A DNA stretch of 64,000 nucleotides, from positions 62,001-126,000 of the forward strand of contig NZ_SSSR01000001.1 of NCBI RefSeq assembly GCF_009469695.1. Direction: 5' to 3'. Of the stretch, positions 9,291-18,065 are shown in pieces (positions within the stretch are counted from its first letter, which is position 1; each line of letters begins with the position of its first letter). The translations under genes and the position numbers were made by a program. Below the pieces are notes generated by a model. That model saw only the letters and a list, made by a program, of their open reading frames with translations, did not search any database and was not told the DNA's origin. The stretch comes from Propionivibrio limicola (GTDB lineage: Bacteria > Pseudomonadota > Gammaproteobacteria > Burkholderiales > Rhodocyclaceae).

Positions 9291-9683
9291 TTAATCCACA
9301 GCCATGCGGATGATTGGGCAGGGAAGTTCCTTGCCTCCGCATTCACACTGCCGAACGAGCTGCCGTAAAGCATTCGCAATGGTATTGAGGCGGTCGATCC
9401 GCATTTCGATATCCGCAACCTTTTCGCTCGCCAGTTGCCGAGCAGTCTGATGATCTTGGCTGTCGTTGAGCGAAAGCAGTTCGGCGATTTCCTCTAACGT
9501 AAAGCCAACACTCTGTGCGCGCTTGATGAAGCGCAGTCGCTGCACATGCTCGTCCGAGTAGCGACGCACGCTACCAACATCCTGCGGTGTTTCCAGTAAC
9601 CCGCGTCGCTGGTAATAGCGCACGGTTTCCACCCCCACATCGGCGGCCTTGGCAAGTTTGCCAATCGTCAGAAATTGCTCCAT
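9291..9683 (-). CDS. MerR-family metal-responsive regulator
   Basis: 130 residues. An N-terminal MerR helix-turn-helix (LTIGKLAKAADVGVETVRYYQRRGL) is visible as LTIGKLAKAADVG followed by VETVRYYQRRGLL. A long dimerisation helix follows, and a C-terminal metal loop QCECGGKELPCPII. That loop has a cysteine pair like CueR/MerR, but the upstream cysteine that MerR uses for mercury (Cys82 position) is not present. It is divergent from the copper ATPase and would bind the palindrome in the 19-bp promoter spacer, twisting the promoter when metal is bound. Copper is the likely inducer from the target genes; another soft metal is possible. Confidence 0.85.
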   Translation of the reverse strand: MEQFLTIGKLAKAADVGVETVRYYQRRGLLETPQDVGSVRRYSDEHVQRLRFIKRAQSVGFTLEEIAELLSLNDSQDHQTARQLASEKVADIEMRIDRLNTIANALRQLVRQCECGGKELPCPIIRMAVD

Positions 9684-9691
9684 AGCCCCCC

Positions 9692-9722
9692 TTGACTCCG
9701 TACCAAGGTACGGAATTTAGAC
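9692..9722 (+). promoter_or_regulatory. MerR-type promoter with overlong spacer and perfect dyad
   Basis: A -35 box TTGACT (9692-9697) and a -10-like TTAGAC (9717-9722) are 19 bp apart, longer than the normal 17 bp. The spacer holds a perfect dyad, CCGTACC-AA-GGTACGG, at 9698-9713. This is the architecture of MerR-controlled promoters and drives the copper ATPase gene. Confidence 0.75.
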
Positions 9723-9759
9723 TGCCTTTTATCAGTCATCCAGAGGAAATTGAAACGCT

Positions 9760-11967
9760 ATGAATTACCCCGAGAAAACGATGGAAGTGCTGGACTTGGT
9801 TATCGGCGGCATGAGTTGCGCCGCGTGCGCGGCACGCATCGAGAAGCAACTCAACAAATTACCGGGCGTCGAGGCCGCCGTGAATTTCGCGGCTGAACGC
9901 GCGCGCATCCGCTTCTCTGCAGGCGCGGCAAGCGCGGAGCATCTACAGGCGATTGTTGAGAAAACCGGTTTTACTGCCCGCCTTGCCTCCAACGACACAT
10001 GCGAAGGCGAAAAGGTGCGCAAACTCGCCTTGTATCGCCGCGAATTGATCCACTTCTGGATCGCGGCCCTACTGACATTGCCGCTGGTCGCCCAGATGCT
10101 CTTCATGTCGGGTGACAACGGTCACGACGATGCGCTACCGCGTTGGCTGCAACTTGTTCTGGCAACGCCTGTTCAGTTCTGGATCGGCGCCCGTTTCTAC
10201 CGTGGAGCCTGGAAGGCGCTACGCAACGGCGCCGGAAACATGGATGTACTTGTCGTGCTGGGCACCAGTATGGCTTGGGGTTATAGCTTGGCGGTAACGC
10301 TCATGGGGCAATACCAACAGCATGTCTATTTTGAAGCGTCCGCGACGGTCATTACGCTGGTGTTGCTCGGCAAAATCCTCGAAGGAAGGGCCAAGGCCAA
10401 GACCTCTGCCGCGATCGAGGCGCTGGTCAAACTTCAGCCGCAGACAGCCCTTATCGAGCGCGACGGTCAGCTCGCGGAAGTACCGGTCGATTTGCTGATT
10501 CCAGGCGATATTTTCATGGTTAAACCGGGGGAGGCGATTCCTGTCGATGGTGAGGTGATCGACGGCGTATCAAACACCAACGAAGCCATGCTGACCGGTG
10601 AGTCAATGCCCGTCGCGAAAATGGCCGGCAGCCGTGTCTTTGCCGCAACGATGAATGGTGATGGCTTGCTGCGTTGCCGGGCAACCGGCGTCGGCACACA
10701 GACATTGCTTGCCGGCATCATTCGCCTCGTCGAGGAAGCCCAAGGTTCAAAGGCACCGGTTCAACGCCTCGCCGACCAGGTAGCGTCCATCTTTGTGCCG
10801 GCTGTGGTGGCCATTGCCAGCGCGACATTTATCGGATGGTGGTTTTACAGCGGCGATTTGACGTTGGCCATGATCAATGCAGTCGCCGTGCTGGTGATCG
10901 CTTGTCCCTGCGCACTGGGTCTGGCGACGCCGACAGCAATTATGGTCGGTACAGGACAAGGCGCCAAAGCGGGGGTGTTGATTCGTAACGCCGAAGCGTT
11001 GGAACTGGCGGAAAAACTTGAGGTTCTGGCGGTGGACAAAACGGGCACCCTGACCGCCGGGCAGCCGGTGGTCACGGATGTCGTCTCCGTATTCGGTGCA
11101 GTAAGCACGCAACAGGTTTTGAGGATAGCGGCCAGTCTTGAGCAAGGATCGACGCACCCGCTGGCCAATGCCATCGTCGACAAGGCAAAAGGCGAAGGAA
11201 TCACTCTCGAAATGCCGCGGAATATGGTGGCTATTGCCGGTTACGGGATAAAAGGAGAGGTCGCCGGGCAACATGTGCGGGTTGGCTCCCCTGCTTGGTT
11301 CATGGCTGAACAACAAGCCGTATCTAATGCAGCAGCAGCCCTGCAAGCGGCTGGCCGAAGTGTCGTAGTCGTCGCAGCGAATGACGAAGTGGTGGGAGTC
11401 ATCGGCATTGCCGATCCGTTGCGAGAAAGCTCACGCCGTGCCGTGATGCGCTTGCGGCAACTTGGCGTCGACGTCGTAATGCTCACCGGAGATAACGCCG
11501 GGACGGCTGCTGCGATCGCTCTCGAAGCGGGCATCGATTACTACGAAGCGGAAGTCCTACCGGAAGAAAAGTCGTCGGCCATCAAACGTCTCAAAAATGC
11601 CGAAGGAGGGATTCAGCGGCGGGTGGGCATGGCGGGCGACGGTATCAACGATGCACCAGCGCTGGCGGTAGCCGATGTCAGTTTCGCCATGGGGGCTGGG
11701 TCCGATGTGGCCATGCAGGCCGCCGATGTAACGCTAATGCGTAACGACTTGAATGGTGTCGCCGATGCGGTTTCGCTGTCGCGTGCAACGCTTGCAAAGA
11801 TTCGCCAGAACCTGTTCTTCGCGTTTATCTACAACGTACTGGGCATCCCGCTCGCGGCTTTCGGCTTGTTGAACCCCGTTGTTGCGGGTGCAGCGATGGC
11901 GGCAAGCTCAGTGTCGGTAGTCTGCAGCTCTCTTCTTCTCAAAAACTGGAAACCAGGAAAGGAATAA
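9760..11967 (+). CDS. copA: Copper-exporting P1B-type ATPase CopA
   Basis: 735 residues. One N-terminal heavy-metal domain (GGMSCAACAARIEKQL, near residues 16-30) is followed by eight transmembrane helices with CPC in ACPCALGLATP, the phosphorylation site DKTGTLTAG, the HP motif STHPLANAI and the hinge GDGINDAPAL. YN in TM7 (FIYNVLGIP) and MAASSVSVV in TM8 complete the Cu(I) pattern of P1B-1 ATPases. It pumps Cu(I) from cytoplasm to periplasm. The start is preceded by AGAGGAAATTG. A copper chaperone gene follows two bases later, and a divergent MerR regulator controls the pair. Confidence 0.93.
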   Translation: MNYPEKTMEVLDLVIGGMSCAACAARIEKQLNKLPGVEAAVNFAAERARIRFSAGAASAEHLQAIVEKTGFTARLASNDTCEGEKVRKLALYRRELIHFWIAALLTLPLVAQMLFMSGDNGHDDALPRWLQLVLATPVQFWIGARFYRGAWKALRNGAGNMDVLVVLGTSMAWGYSLAVTLMGQYQQHVYFEASATVITLVLLGKILEGRAKAKTSAAIEALVKLQPQTALIERDGQLAEVPVDLLIPGDIFMVKPGEAIPVDGEVIDGVSNTNEAMLTGESMPVAKMAGSRVFAATMNGDGLLRCRATGVGTQTLLAGIIRLVEEAQGSKAPVQRLADQVASIFVPAVVAIASATFIGWWFYSGDLTLAMINAVAVLVIACPCALGLATPTAIMVGTGQGAKAGVLIRNAEALELAEKLEVLAVDKTGTLTAGQPVVTDVVSVFGAVSTQQVLRIAASLEQGSTHPLANAIVDKAKGEGITLEMPRNMVAIAGYGIKGEVAGQHVRVGSPAWFMAEQQAVSNAAAALQAAGRSVVVVAANDEVVGVIGIADPLRESSRRAVMRLRQLGVDVVMLTGDNAGTAAAIALEAGIDYYEAEVLPEEKSSAIKRLKNAEGGIQRRVGMAGDGINDAPALAVADVSFAMGAGSDVAMQAADVTLMRNDLNGVADAVSLSRATLAKIRQNLFFAFIYNVLGIPLAAFGLLNPVVAGAAMAASSVSVVCSSLLLKNWKPGKE

Positions 11968-11969
11968 TC

Positions 11970-12176
11970 ATGGAACGCACAACGATCAAAATCAGTGGAA
12001 TGTCCTGCGGTGGCTGCGTAAGGAATGTAACCAGTGCTCTCACCGCAATGCCGGGCGTGATGCAAGCGGAGGTCTCGCTGGAACAGGCGCTTGCGACGGT
12101 TGAATTCGATGCGGTGCAGGTGTCGCGTCATCAGCTGATAGACGCAGTTGAGGCGGCCGGATTCGATGCCTCCTGA
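11970..12176 (+). CDS. copZ: Copper chaperone with heavy-metal-associated domain
   Basis: 68 residues that form a single HMA ferredoxin-like fold with the Cu(I)-binding motif GMSCGGC and the closing phrase VEAAGFDAS. It probably carries Cu(I) to CopA. It begins two bases after the copA stop, so it is cotranscribed. A mercury role (MerP) is unlikely because there is no signal peptide. Confidence 0.88.
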   Translation: MERTTIKISGMSCGGCVRNVTSALTAMPGVMQAEVSLEQALATVEFDAVQVSRHQLIDAVEAAGFDAS

Positions 12177-12504
12177 GGTTTTCAGGTCGGGGGGCACTGG
12201 TGGTCACCATTTATGGCAGAGCGGGAGGTAACTGGCGTATTACCGCCTGAGTCTGACAACAGGCACAAGATCAGCTCAGGCCGATCACCAAGCCGACAGT
12301 TTGCAGGAGCAACAGACCGGTTTCGGATCAGTCACCTGCCGGTCGGGCGGCTCGATTTTTCGAGGCCACTACAGCCGGAACTGGCCGACATCGGCTAATG
12401 CCCGCGGGCTGGTCAAGCGCCAAACAGAGGTGATCAGACACGATGATCTCACCCGGTCACGTCCACTGCGATTGGGCGGTCAACCGGGACAAGATTTCGC
12501 ACGA
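12177..12504. other. Intergenic region between copZ and the nifS terminator, nothing recognised
   Basis: About 330 bases with no convincing gene on either strand; short open frames here have no recognisable motif. It separates the copper genes from the end of the nif operon. It could hold remnants of a lost gene, but I cannot identify one. Confidence 0.4.
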
Positions 12505-12540
12505 GAAAAAAGGGAGTCTGGATTCCACCAGACTCCCCTT
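12505..12540 (-). terminator. Rho-independent terminator of the nifE...nifS operon
   Basis: On the minus strand, six bases after the nifS stop, GGGAGTCTGG and CCAGACTCCC form a 10-bp stem with a short loop, followed by TTTTTT. This is a clear intrinsic terminator closing the operon. Confidence 0.9.
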
Positions 12541-12545
12541 CCCGT

Positions 12546-13751
12546 TCAGGCGTAGGCCGGCGCGAAGGCGTTTTCTTGTGAGGCCGGGCCGTTTTCGCTC
12601 CAATACGGCGAGAGCTTGCGCAACTGGGCGATGATCGGCGGGACGGCGGCGATGACGCGGTCGATTTCCTCTTCGGTGTTGTAGCGCGACAGCGAGAAGC
12701 GGATCGTGCCGTGCGCCGCCGTGTAGGGAATGCCCATGGCGCGCATGACGTGCGACGGTTCGAGCGAGCCGGAGGTGCAGGCCGAGCCGCTGGAGGCGGC
12801 GATGCCCTGCTTGTTGAGCAGTAGCAGGATCGCCTCCCCCTCGACGTACTCGAAGGCGATGTTGGCGGTATTCGGCAGTCGGTTGGCCGGATCGCCGGTC
12901 ACGAAGGCGTGCGGCACTTGCGCCAGGATGCCGGCTTCGAGCTTGTCGCGCAGGCGCTTCACCTCGTTGTTTTCGAAATCCATGTGCTGCATGGCGAGTT
13001 CCGCCGCCTTGCCGAGGCCGACGATGGAGGCGGAGTTTTCCGTTCCGGCGCGCCGGCCGCGCTCCTGGTGGCCACCGCGCAGCAGCGGACGGAAACGCGT
13101 ATTGCGGCGCAGGTAGAGAACGCCGATGCCCTTCGGCGCGTGCAGCTTGTGGCCGGACAGCGAGAGCATGTCGATCTTCGTCTTCTTGAGGTCGATCGGC
13201 ACCTTGCCGACCGCCTGCACGGCATCGGAGTGGAACATGGCGCCCACCGAACGGGCCATGGCGGCCATCTGTTCGACGGGGAACAGCGTGCCGGTTTCGT
13301 TGTTCGCCCACATCACCGACACGATGGCGGTGCGCGGCGAGAGCAGCGACTTGTACTCGTCGAGATCGAGCCGCCCTTTCTTGTCGACCTTGAGCCGGTG
13401 GACGACATAGCCTTCCTTTTCAAGATAGTCGCAGAGCGACAGGATGGCCGGGTGCTCGACGACGGTGGTGATGATCTGGTTGCGCTCCGGCTGCGCCTTC
13501 AGCGCCGAGAGGATCGCCGTCGAGTCGGATTCGGTGCCGCAGGAGGTAAAGATGATTTCCGTATCGAATTCGGCACCGAGCAGCTGCTGCACGTTGGTGC
13601 GCGCTTCCTTGAGCGCCAGCGCGACCTTGTTGCCGAAGCTGTGCATCGACGAGGCATTGCCGAACTGCTCGGTGAAAAACGGCAGCATCGCTTCGACAAC
13701 GGCGGGATCGCAGGCCGTCGTCGCGTTGTTGTCGAGATAGATGGGATTCAT
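12546..13751 (-). CDS. nifS: NifS cysteine desulfurase
   Basis: 401 residues. It begins MNPIYLDNNATTACDP, and the PLP lysine is K202 in SLSGHKLHAPKG. The persulfide-forming cysteine is C325 in SSGSACTSGSLEPSHV. Both numbers coincide with Azotobacter NifS. The enzyme takes sulfur from cysteine and hands it to NifU for nitrogenase Fe-S cluster assembly. It is the last gene of the nifE operon, five bases after nifU and just ahead of a strong terminator. Position and sequence distinguish it from housekeeping IscS. Confidence 0.95.
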   Translation of the reverse strand: MNPIYLDNNATTACDPAVVEAMLPFFTEQFGNASSMHSFGNKVALALKEARTNVQQLLGAEFDTEIIFTSCGTESDSTAILSALKAQPERNQIITTVVEHPAILSLCDYLEKEGYVVHRLKVDKKGRLDLDEYKSLLSPRTAIVSVMWANNETGTLFPVEQMAAMARSVGAMFHSDAVQAVGKVPIDLKKTKIDMLSLSGHKLHAPKGIGVLYLRRNTRFRPLLRGGHQERGRRAGTENSASIVGLGKAAELAMQHMDFENNEVKRLRDKLEAGILAQVPHAFVTGDPANRLPNTANIAFEYVEGEAILLLLNKQGIAASSGSACTSGSLEPSHVMRAMGIPYTAAHGTIRFSLSRYNTEEEIDRVIAAVPPIIAQLRKLSPYWSENGPASQENAFAPAYA

Positions 13752-13755
13752 GGTG

Positions 13756-14703
13756 TTATCTCCGTGGCGACATGGCCAGATAGCTGGCGGGCAGCAGTTG
13801 AACGAATTCCCCCAGGGCTTCGATGAGTTGCTCCTGGATTCCGGCGAGCGTCGCCTGCTCCATCATGCAGCCCTGACAGGCGCCCTTGAGATTAACGAAG
13901 ATGTTCTTGCCGTCGATTTCGACGACTTCGATGTCGCCGTGGTCGCGCTGCAGCATTGGGCGGACCGATTCGATCGTTTCCTCGATCTTGCGCATGCGCT
14001 GGAAATTGGTGAGTTTCGGCTTGGCCGTCGGCGTGGCTGGTACTTCGGCAACCGGGGCTTCGGCAGACGGCACCGAGGGATGGAAGGTCATCGGTTGCGC
14101 GACGGGTTCAGGAGCGGGGATCGGGGCAGTACAGCGTTCAGCTGACACTTTCGCGAGAATTTCTTCGATGCCTTCGTGGCAGCTGGAGCAGCCGCCGCCA
14201 GCTTTCGTGTAATTGGTCACCTGTTCGACCGTGGTGAGGTTGTTTGCGCGCACCACGTCTTCGATCAGGACCGAATCGACGGCGAAACACTTGCAGACCA
14301 TGGCGCCTTCTTCGTGGTCATCGATCCACGTTTCGCCGCGATAGTTGGCCACCGCCGCCTGCAGGGCCTCGCGCCCCATCACCGAGCAGTGCATCTTTTC
14401 CGGCGGCAGACCGTCGAGGTAATCGGCGATTTCCTGATTGGAAACCTTCAACGCTTCGTCGAGCGTCTTGCCTTTGACGATTTCGGTCAGCGCAGACGAC
14501 GAAGCGATGGCCGAGCCGCAGCCGAAGGTCTGGAAGCGCGCGTCGAGGATTCGTTCGTCGGCCGTATCGACCTTGAGCATCAGGCGCAGCGCATCGCCGC
14601 ACTGGATGGAGCCAACGTCGCCAATCGCGTTGGCACCTTCCAGCAAGCCCGCATTGCGCGGGTTGAAGAAATGTTCACGAACTTTTTCGGTGTAATCCCA
14701 CAT
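13756..14703 (-). CDS. nifU: NifU Fe-S cluster scaffold
   Basis: 315 residues with the full three-part NifU architecture. The N-terminal IscU-like scaffold has C35, C62 and C106. The central permanent [2Fe-2S] domain has C137, C139, C172 and C175. The C-terminal Nfu domain has C276 and C279 ([10 protein letters not shown]). A proline/alanine-rich linker (about 190-230) joins the last two. It assembles [4Fe-4S] clusters for NifH and for the FeMo-cofactor precursor using sulfur from NifS. The start at [13 protein letters not shown] was chosen by the conserved N-terminus; longer upstream frames run into a repeat. Confidence 0.95.
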   Translation of the reverse strand: MWDYTEKVREHFFNPRNAGLLEGANAIGDVGSIQCGDALRLMLKVDTADERILDARFQTFGCGSAIASSSALTEIVKGKTLDEALKVSNQEIADYLDGLPPEKMHCSVMGREALQAAVANYRGETWIDDHEEGAMVCKCFAVDSVLIEDVVRANNLTTVEQVTNYTKAGGGCSSCHEGIEEILAKVSAERCTAPIPAPEPVAQPMTFHPSVPSAEAPVAEVPATPTAKPKLTNFQRMRKIEETIESVRPMLQRDHGDIEVVEIDGKNIFVNLKGACQGCMMEQATLAGIQEQLIEALGEFVQLLPASYLAMSPRR

Positions 14704-14922
14704 GGCGCTGCTCCTTTGATGGCCTGGAAACCACAGAGACACAGAAGGGCAGCAAAATGCCGGCAAGAAAAGACCAGGACTGGCGTCTAAAACGAGTGAC
14801 TCATTACACCAAGTCGAGCTCTTCTCTTTTTACCCTGTGTGTTCGTGTTCTCCGCGGTTAATAACTTCGGTTAAAGATTCTTTGGCTGAAGCCTTGCGGC
14901 CCCAGCGGTCATGCGTGTGACG
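14704..14922. repeat. Degenerate inverted-repeat remnant between fdxB and nifU
   Basis: The 219-base gap holds CCACAGAGACACAGA at about 14731-14745 and an opposing GTGTTCTCCGCGGTTAAT at about 14852-14869, the worn arms of the same repeat family seen complete at 18066, 25109 and 40758. I found no -24/-12 promoter with correct spacing, so nifU and nifS probably depend on read-through from the nifE promoter. Confidence 0.5.
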
Positions 14923-15222
14923 TCAGGCCTGAACCGGGCTCGCCGCGTAGCTGTAGCACTCCTTCGGACAGACGCGTCCGCAGGCGCCGCAGCCGATGCA
15001 ATCCTTGGCGTTCTTGACCGACATCACCGACGCGGTGTCGTCCTCGTCGTAATCCTCGTCATCGAGTTCGACCTCCTCGCCACGAACAACGAGGTCGAGC
15101 ACGTCACGCGGGCAGACCTTGAAGCAGCGGCCGCAGCCGATGCATTTTTTGGGATCGATCGCGGTGACGAACTGCGGTTCCCACTCCGTTCCCCCGAGGG
15201 TCAATCCAGTAATGTTTGCCAT
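14923..15222 (-). CDS. fdxB: Nif-specific ferredoxin III (FdxB), 2[4Fe-4S]
   Basis: 99 residues with two cluster motifs, CIGCGRCFKVCP and CIGCGACGRVCP, separated by an acidic stretch (DDEDYDEDD), the usual build of the ferredoxin in nif clusters. It probably donates electrons for nitrogenase or for cofactor assembly in the cytoplasm. It lies between DUF269 and nifU in the same operon. The N-terminal MANITGLTLGG matches the family, which supports the chosen start. Confidence 0.9.
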   Translation of the reverse strand: MANITGLTLGGTEWEPQFVTAIDPKKCIGCGRCFKVCPRDVLDLVVRGEEVELDDEDYDEDDTASVMSVKNAKDCIGCGACGRVCPKECYSYAASPVQA

Positions 15223-15273
15223 GTAGCTTCCCTTTCAGTATCTAAAATCATTGCCATGTGATTGGCCGACAAC

Positions 15274-15747
15274 TCACAGCCCGGCGACGTCTGGGTATTT
15301 GCCGACGATTTCGAGCGCGACAGACAGGTATTTGTCGGCCTCGTTCTTCATCTTCGACAGGCTCTCGAAGCCGAAGCGATGCACGTCGCGCAGCGCCCGG
15401 TCGAGAACAACCAATTTGCCGACCGTGATCAACACGCGCCCGAAACCTTCGTGCGTGAGATGAACCAGCGGGACGGCCATCAAACCGCACTCTTTTTCGA
15501 TGAGTACGGAGATTCCGTTGTAAAACGCCCGGACGCACGCCACCGTCGTCTCGTCCGGATCGCCAATCAGCGGGATCTCGGCCCGGCGTTCCTTGGTCAG
15601 CACAAAGGCGCCAAGCAACGTCTCGACGGGCTTGCCGTCGTACTGGCCGTAGCTATCCAGCGCGCGCATCTGGCGCACCATTTCCTTGATGAAATCCGAC
15701 TCGCGAATGGGGTCCTTGGCGATATCGGAAACAGTCGTTGCATTCAT
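15274..15747 (-). CDS. NifX-associated protein (DUF269)
   Basis: 157 residues. Phrases such as FIKEMVRQMRALDSYGQYDG, TKERRAEIPLIGDPD and LITVGKLVVLDRALRDVHRFGF are typical of the DUF269 family, which almost always follows nifX in diazotrophs. Its exact role is not established; involvement in FeMo-cofactor maturation or in redox partnering with the neighbouring ferredoxin is suspected. It starts ten bases after the rseC-like gene. Confidence 0.88.
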   Translation of the reverse strand: MNATTVSDIAKDPIRESDFIKEMVRQMRALDSYGQYDGKPVETLLGAFVLTKERRAEIPLIGDPDETTVACVRAFYNGISVLIEKECGLMAVPLVHLTHEGFGRVLITVGKLVVLDRALRDVHRFGFESLSKMKNEADKYLSVALEIVGKYPDVAGL

Positions 15748-15757
15748 GCGTCTTCCC

Positions 15758-16219
15758 TCACTGTGATTCGGTTTTGGATTCGAAAAAAGCTGTCGTCGGT
15801 GCGCCGCTCTGGCAAACGGTTGGCTGGAAGCCCTGCCCCAGCGCGGAACGGACGATCAGTCGGGCGACCAGCAATCCGGCAAAAAATCCGGCCGCCGCGC
15901 CGAGCGATGGCGCGACGTCGCCTGCGAAAATAGATGAGGCCACAATGGCCCCGGCGAGCAGGCCGACCGGCGGCACCACATAGCCGAGCAAGGCGGCCCA
16001 AGTCAACGTGGAAGCCGGCAGCGAAACGGAAACGAAATCACCCACCCGCGCGCCTGCCCGCACGTCCGACGGCAGCGCCAGTTCGACGAGCTTTCCCTCG
16101 GCCGTGCCGCAAGAACTGCGGCTACCGCAGCTCGCGCAGGCTGGCTCCTGTTCGAGCCGAATCTTCGCCTTGCCGCGCACGATCTGGATGACTTGCCCCT
16201 CGCGTTTGATCGTTTCCAT
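15758..16219 (-). CDS. RseC/MucC-like membrane protein in the nif operon
   Basis: About 153 residues from METIKREGQVIQIV, whose ATG shares one base with the nifX stop (TGATG). The N-terminal part has a cysteine cluster, ACASCGSRSSCG, followed by a small beta domain and two hydrophobic helices (about residues 75-125), matching the RseC/MucC family. In E. coli RseC belongs to the Rsx/Rnf-linked SoxR-reducing system. Here, tucked between nifX and DUF269, it may link membrane electron transport (Rnf) to nitrogenase or Fe-S assembly. That role is inferred only from position. Confidence 0.75.
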   Translation of the reverse strand: METIKREGQVIQIVRGKAKIRLEQEPACASCGSRSSCGTAEGKLVELALPSDVRAGARVGDFVSVSLPASTLTWAALLGYVVPPVGLLAGAIVASSIFAGDVAPSLGAAAGFFAGLLVARLIVRSALGQGFQPTVCQSGAPTTAFFESKTESQ

Positions 16220-16635
16220 CACTCGCTCCACCCTTCCTCCGCCATGCGGTCGAAACGCGCTTTATCGCTCTCGCGCTTGACGAGCTTGTCGATCCACGTC
16301 ACGCCGCCTTCGCGGATGGCGCGGCGCAGCTCGACGAGCAAACTCTCGATTTCGGTTTCTTCCTCCATGCGCACCGGCTGAATGCCGCTCGCCAGCAACT
16401 GGCGAATCGCCGATCCGCCGACAGCGAGGCAATACACGGCGGCGCAACCGGCGAGCGCGCTGATCTTGTCGGCAAGCTTGTTCTCGTTGCCGTCCATCGA
16501 CTCTTCGGGGAACTCGGCCACCTGCACGAGCTTCGCCCGTTCGCCGTCGACAGCGTAGATGGCGAAGCCGACCGTGGCGCCGAAGTGCTGATCGACGGTG
16601 GCGCGATCCGAGGTAGCAAAGGCAACTCTGAGCAT
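16219..16635 (-). CDS. nifX: NifX, FeMo-cofactor precursor carrier
   Basis: 138 residues. MLRVAFATSDRATVDQHFG is the standard NifX/NafY/NifB C-terminal domain start, and VYCLAVGGSAIRQLLASGIQP is divided here as VYCLAVGGSAI and LLASGIQPVR, both typical. NifX binds NifB-co and the VK cluster and passes them to and from the NifEN scaffold. It lies 13 bases downstream of nifN and overlaps the following rseC-like gene by one base. The start was chosen at the conserved N-terminus; a long in-frame extension upstream would run into nifN. Confidence 0.93.
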   Translation of the reverse strand: MLRVAFATSDRATVDQHFGATVGFAIYAVDGERAKLVQVAEFPEESMDGNENKLADKISALAGCAAVYCLAVGGSAIRQLLASGIQPVRMEEETEIESLLVELRRAIREGGVTWIDKLVKRESDKARFDRMAEEGWSE

Positions 16636-16648
16636 GTTCGGCACTCCG

Positions 16649-18043
16649 TCAGTGGCTGACCACGCCAGCGCGAGCTTCCGTCCGCACGGGTGCTGACACG
16701 GGTTCGCTTCTGTAGATGGATCGGTAGGCAGGAATGTCATGGTGCTGCCCCAGGAAAAGGTTAGCGATATCGAAAAGGGCCTGCCGCGCATTGCGGTAGC
16801 CCGACCAGCCGCGCGCGAAGCCGCCGACCCAGTCGAACTGCGGGAAACCGGCGCGCAGAAGCGCAATGCCGAGGCGCTTGGCGACCTCGCTGCCGTGCGA
16901 CGACGCGACAAGCATCCGGGCGCCCTGCTCTGCTGCCGAACGTTCCAGATCCTCGAAATCGCCGATCTGGACTTTCGCGCAGGGCATACTTGCCAGCACA
17001 TCGGCACGCGTCGGCGAGACAGCGGTGACGACCTGCGCACCCATGCTGTGGAAGAAGTCCGACAAGCCTTTGAGCAGATCGGGATCGAGCGCCAGCGCAA
17101 TACGGGCGAAGCCGGTCATGAAGTGCGCATCGACCATCGCATCCTGCAACTGCGAACGCTGCCGTTCGAGCTTGGCCGGCACCGGCAGGCCGGACAGGTC
17201 GGACAGCGTTTGCGTGAAGGCGTCGCACGCGTCGAGGCCGATCAGATGGTCGAAACGGTAGGTCGGCACACCGGTGCGCGCCTCGAGCAGATTCGCCGCC
17301 GCCGCGATCGAGCGGCCAATGGCCAGCGTGGCGATCGACTCGCCCATCGTTTCGATCTCGCAACGCGGCGCGCCGCCGATGGTCAGTGCCGAATAATCCT
17401 TCTCGGTCAGATGGCCATCCATCGAATCGCCGATATCCGGCACGACGACGGCGCGCAGGCCGAAGGCTTCGATCCACTCCTTGATCGCTTCGATGTCGCC
17501 CGGCGAGAGCATCGACGAGGTGAGCACGTTGACCTGCCGCAACCGGCGCCCGGCATGCTGGCTGACCGGCACCATCACATCGATGATCGCCTCGACGGCC
17601 AGCGCGAAGCCCGATTCGAAGCAGCCGGAAAAGTCCGGCGAATTGACCGGGATCACCACCGTGTCGGCGAACTGCGGATACTTGATGCGGAATTCGCGGA
17701 CGAGGCGTTCGATGTCGGTGCCTTGTGTTTCCGACAAGCCGGTGGTCGGCAGCCCGATCACCTCCGGCTTCGATTTCTCGCAAATCGTTTTCAGGCCCTC
17801 GATCACGCTGTCGTCGGCGTTCATCACCGTCGCGATCTGGTCCATCGCCGTCGTTTGCAGCGGGATCGGTTCGCGGAAGTGGCGTACCAGAAAGACCTTG
17901 CCGAAGGCCGTGCAGCCTTGCGCGCCGTGCAGCATCGGCAGGCAGTTGCGCAGACCAAGGAAGGCGAGCGCGGCACCGACCGGCTGGCTCGACTTGAGCG
18001 GACCGACCGTCAGCGGCTTGGCGAATTTGAAGATTTCAGCCAT
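16649..18043 (-). CDS. nifN: NifN, FeMo-cofactor scaffold beta-like subunit
   Basis: 464 residues beginning MAEIFKFAKPLTVGPLKSSQ. It resembles NifK: the phrases GAALAFLGLRNCLPMLHGAQ and GCTAFGKVFLVRHFREPIP (split by me) carry cluster cysteines, and TTGLSETQGTD is typical of NifN. With NifE it forms a heterotetramer on which the NifB cofactor is converted to FeMo-co. A longer in-frame start at 18163 is rejected because that extension is translated repeat sequence. nifE precedes it, separated by a 126-base gap that contains an inverted repeat. Confidence 0.94.
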   Translation of the reverse strand: MAEIFKFAKPLTVGPLKSSQPVGAALAFLGLRNCLPMLHGAQGCTAFGKVFLVRHFREPIPLQTTAMDQIATVMNADDSVIEGLKTICEKSKPEVIGLPTTGLSETQGTDIERLVREFRIKYPQFADTVVIPVNSPDFSGCFESGFALAVEAIIDVMVPVSQHAGRRLRQVNVLTSSMLSPGDIEAIKEWIEAFGLRAVVVPDIGDSMDGHLTEKDYSALTIGGAPRCEIETMGESIATLAIGRSIAAAANLLEARTGVPTYRFDHLIGLDACDAFTQTLSDLSGLPVPAKLERQRSQLQDAMVDAHFMTGFARIALALDPDLLKGLSDFFHSMGAQVVTAVSPTRADVLASMPCAKVQIGDFEDLERSAAEQGARMLVASSHGSEVAKRLGIALLRAGFPQFDWVGGFARGWSGYRNARQALFDIANLFLGQHHDIPAYRSIYRSEPVSAPVRTEARAGVVSH

Positions 18044-18065
18044 GTTTTCCCTTTCAGAAACCTTG

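Noticed and set aside
12177-12504. Possible insertion-sequence or transposon remnant after copZ
   Set aside because: No terminal inverted repeats, no target duplication and no transposase motif in any frame.
14749-14763. A -24/-12-like sequence in front of nifU
   Set aside because: The GC and CC dinucleotides on the plus strand are nine rather than ten bases apart, which sigma54 does not tolerate well.
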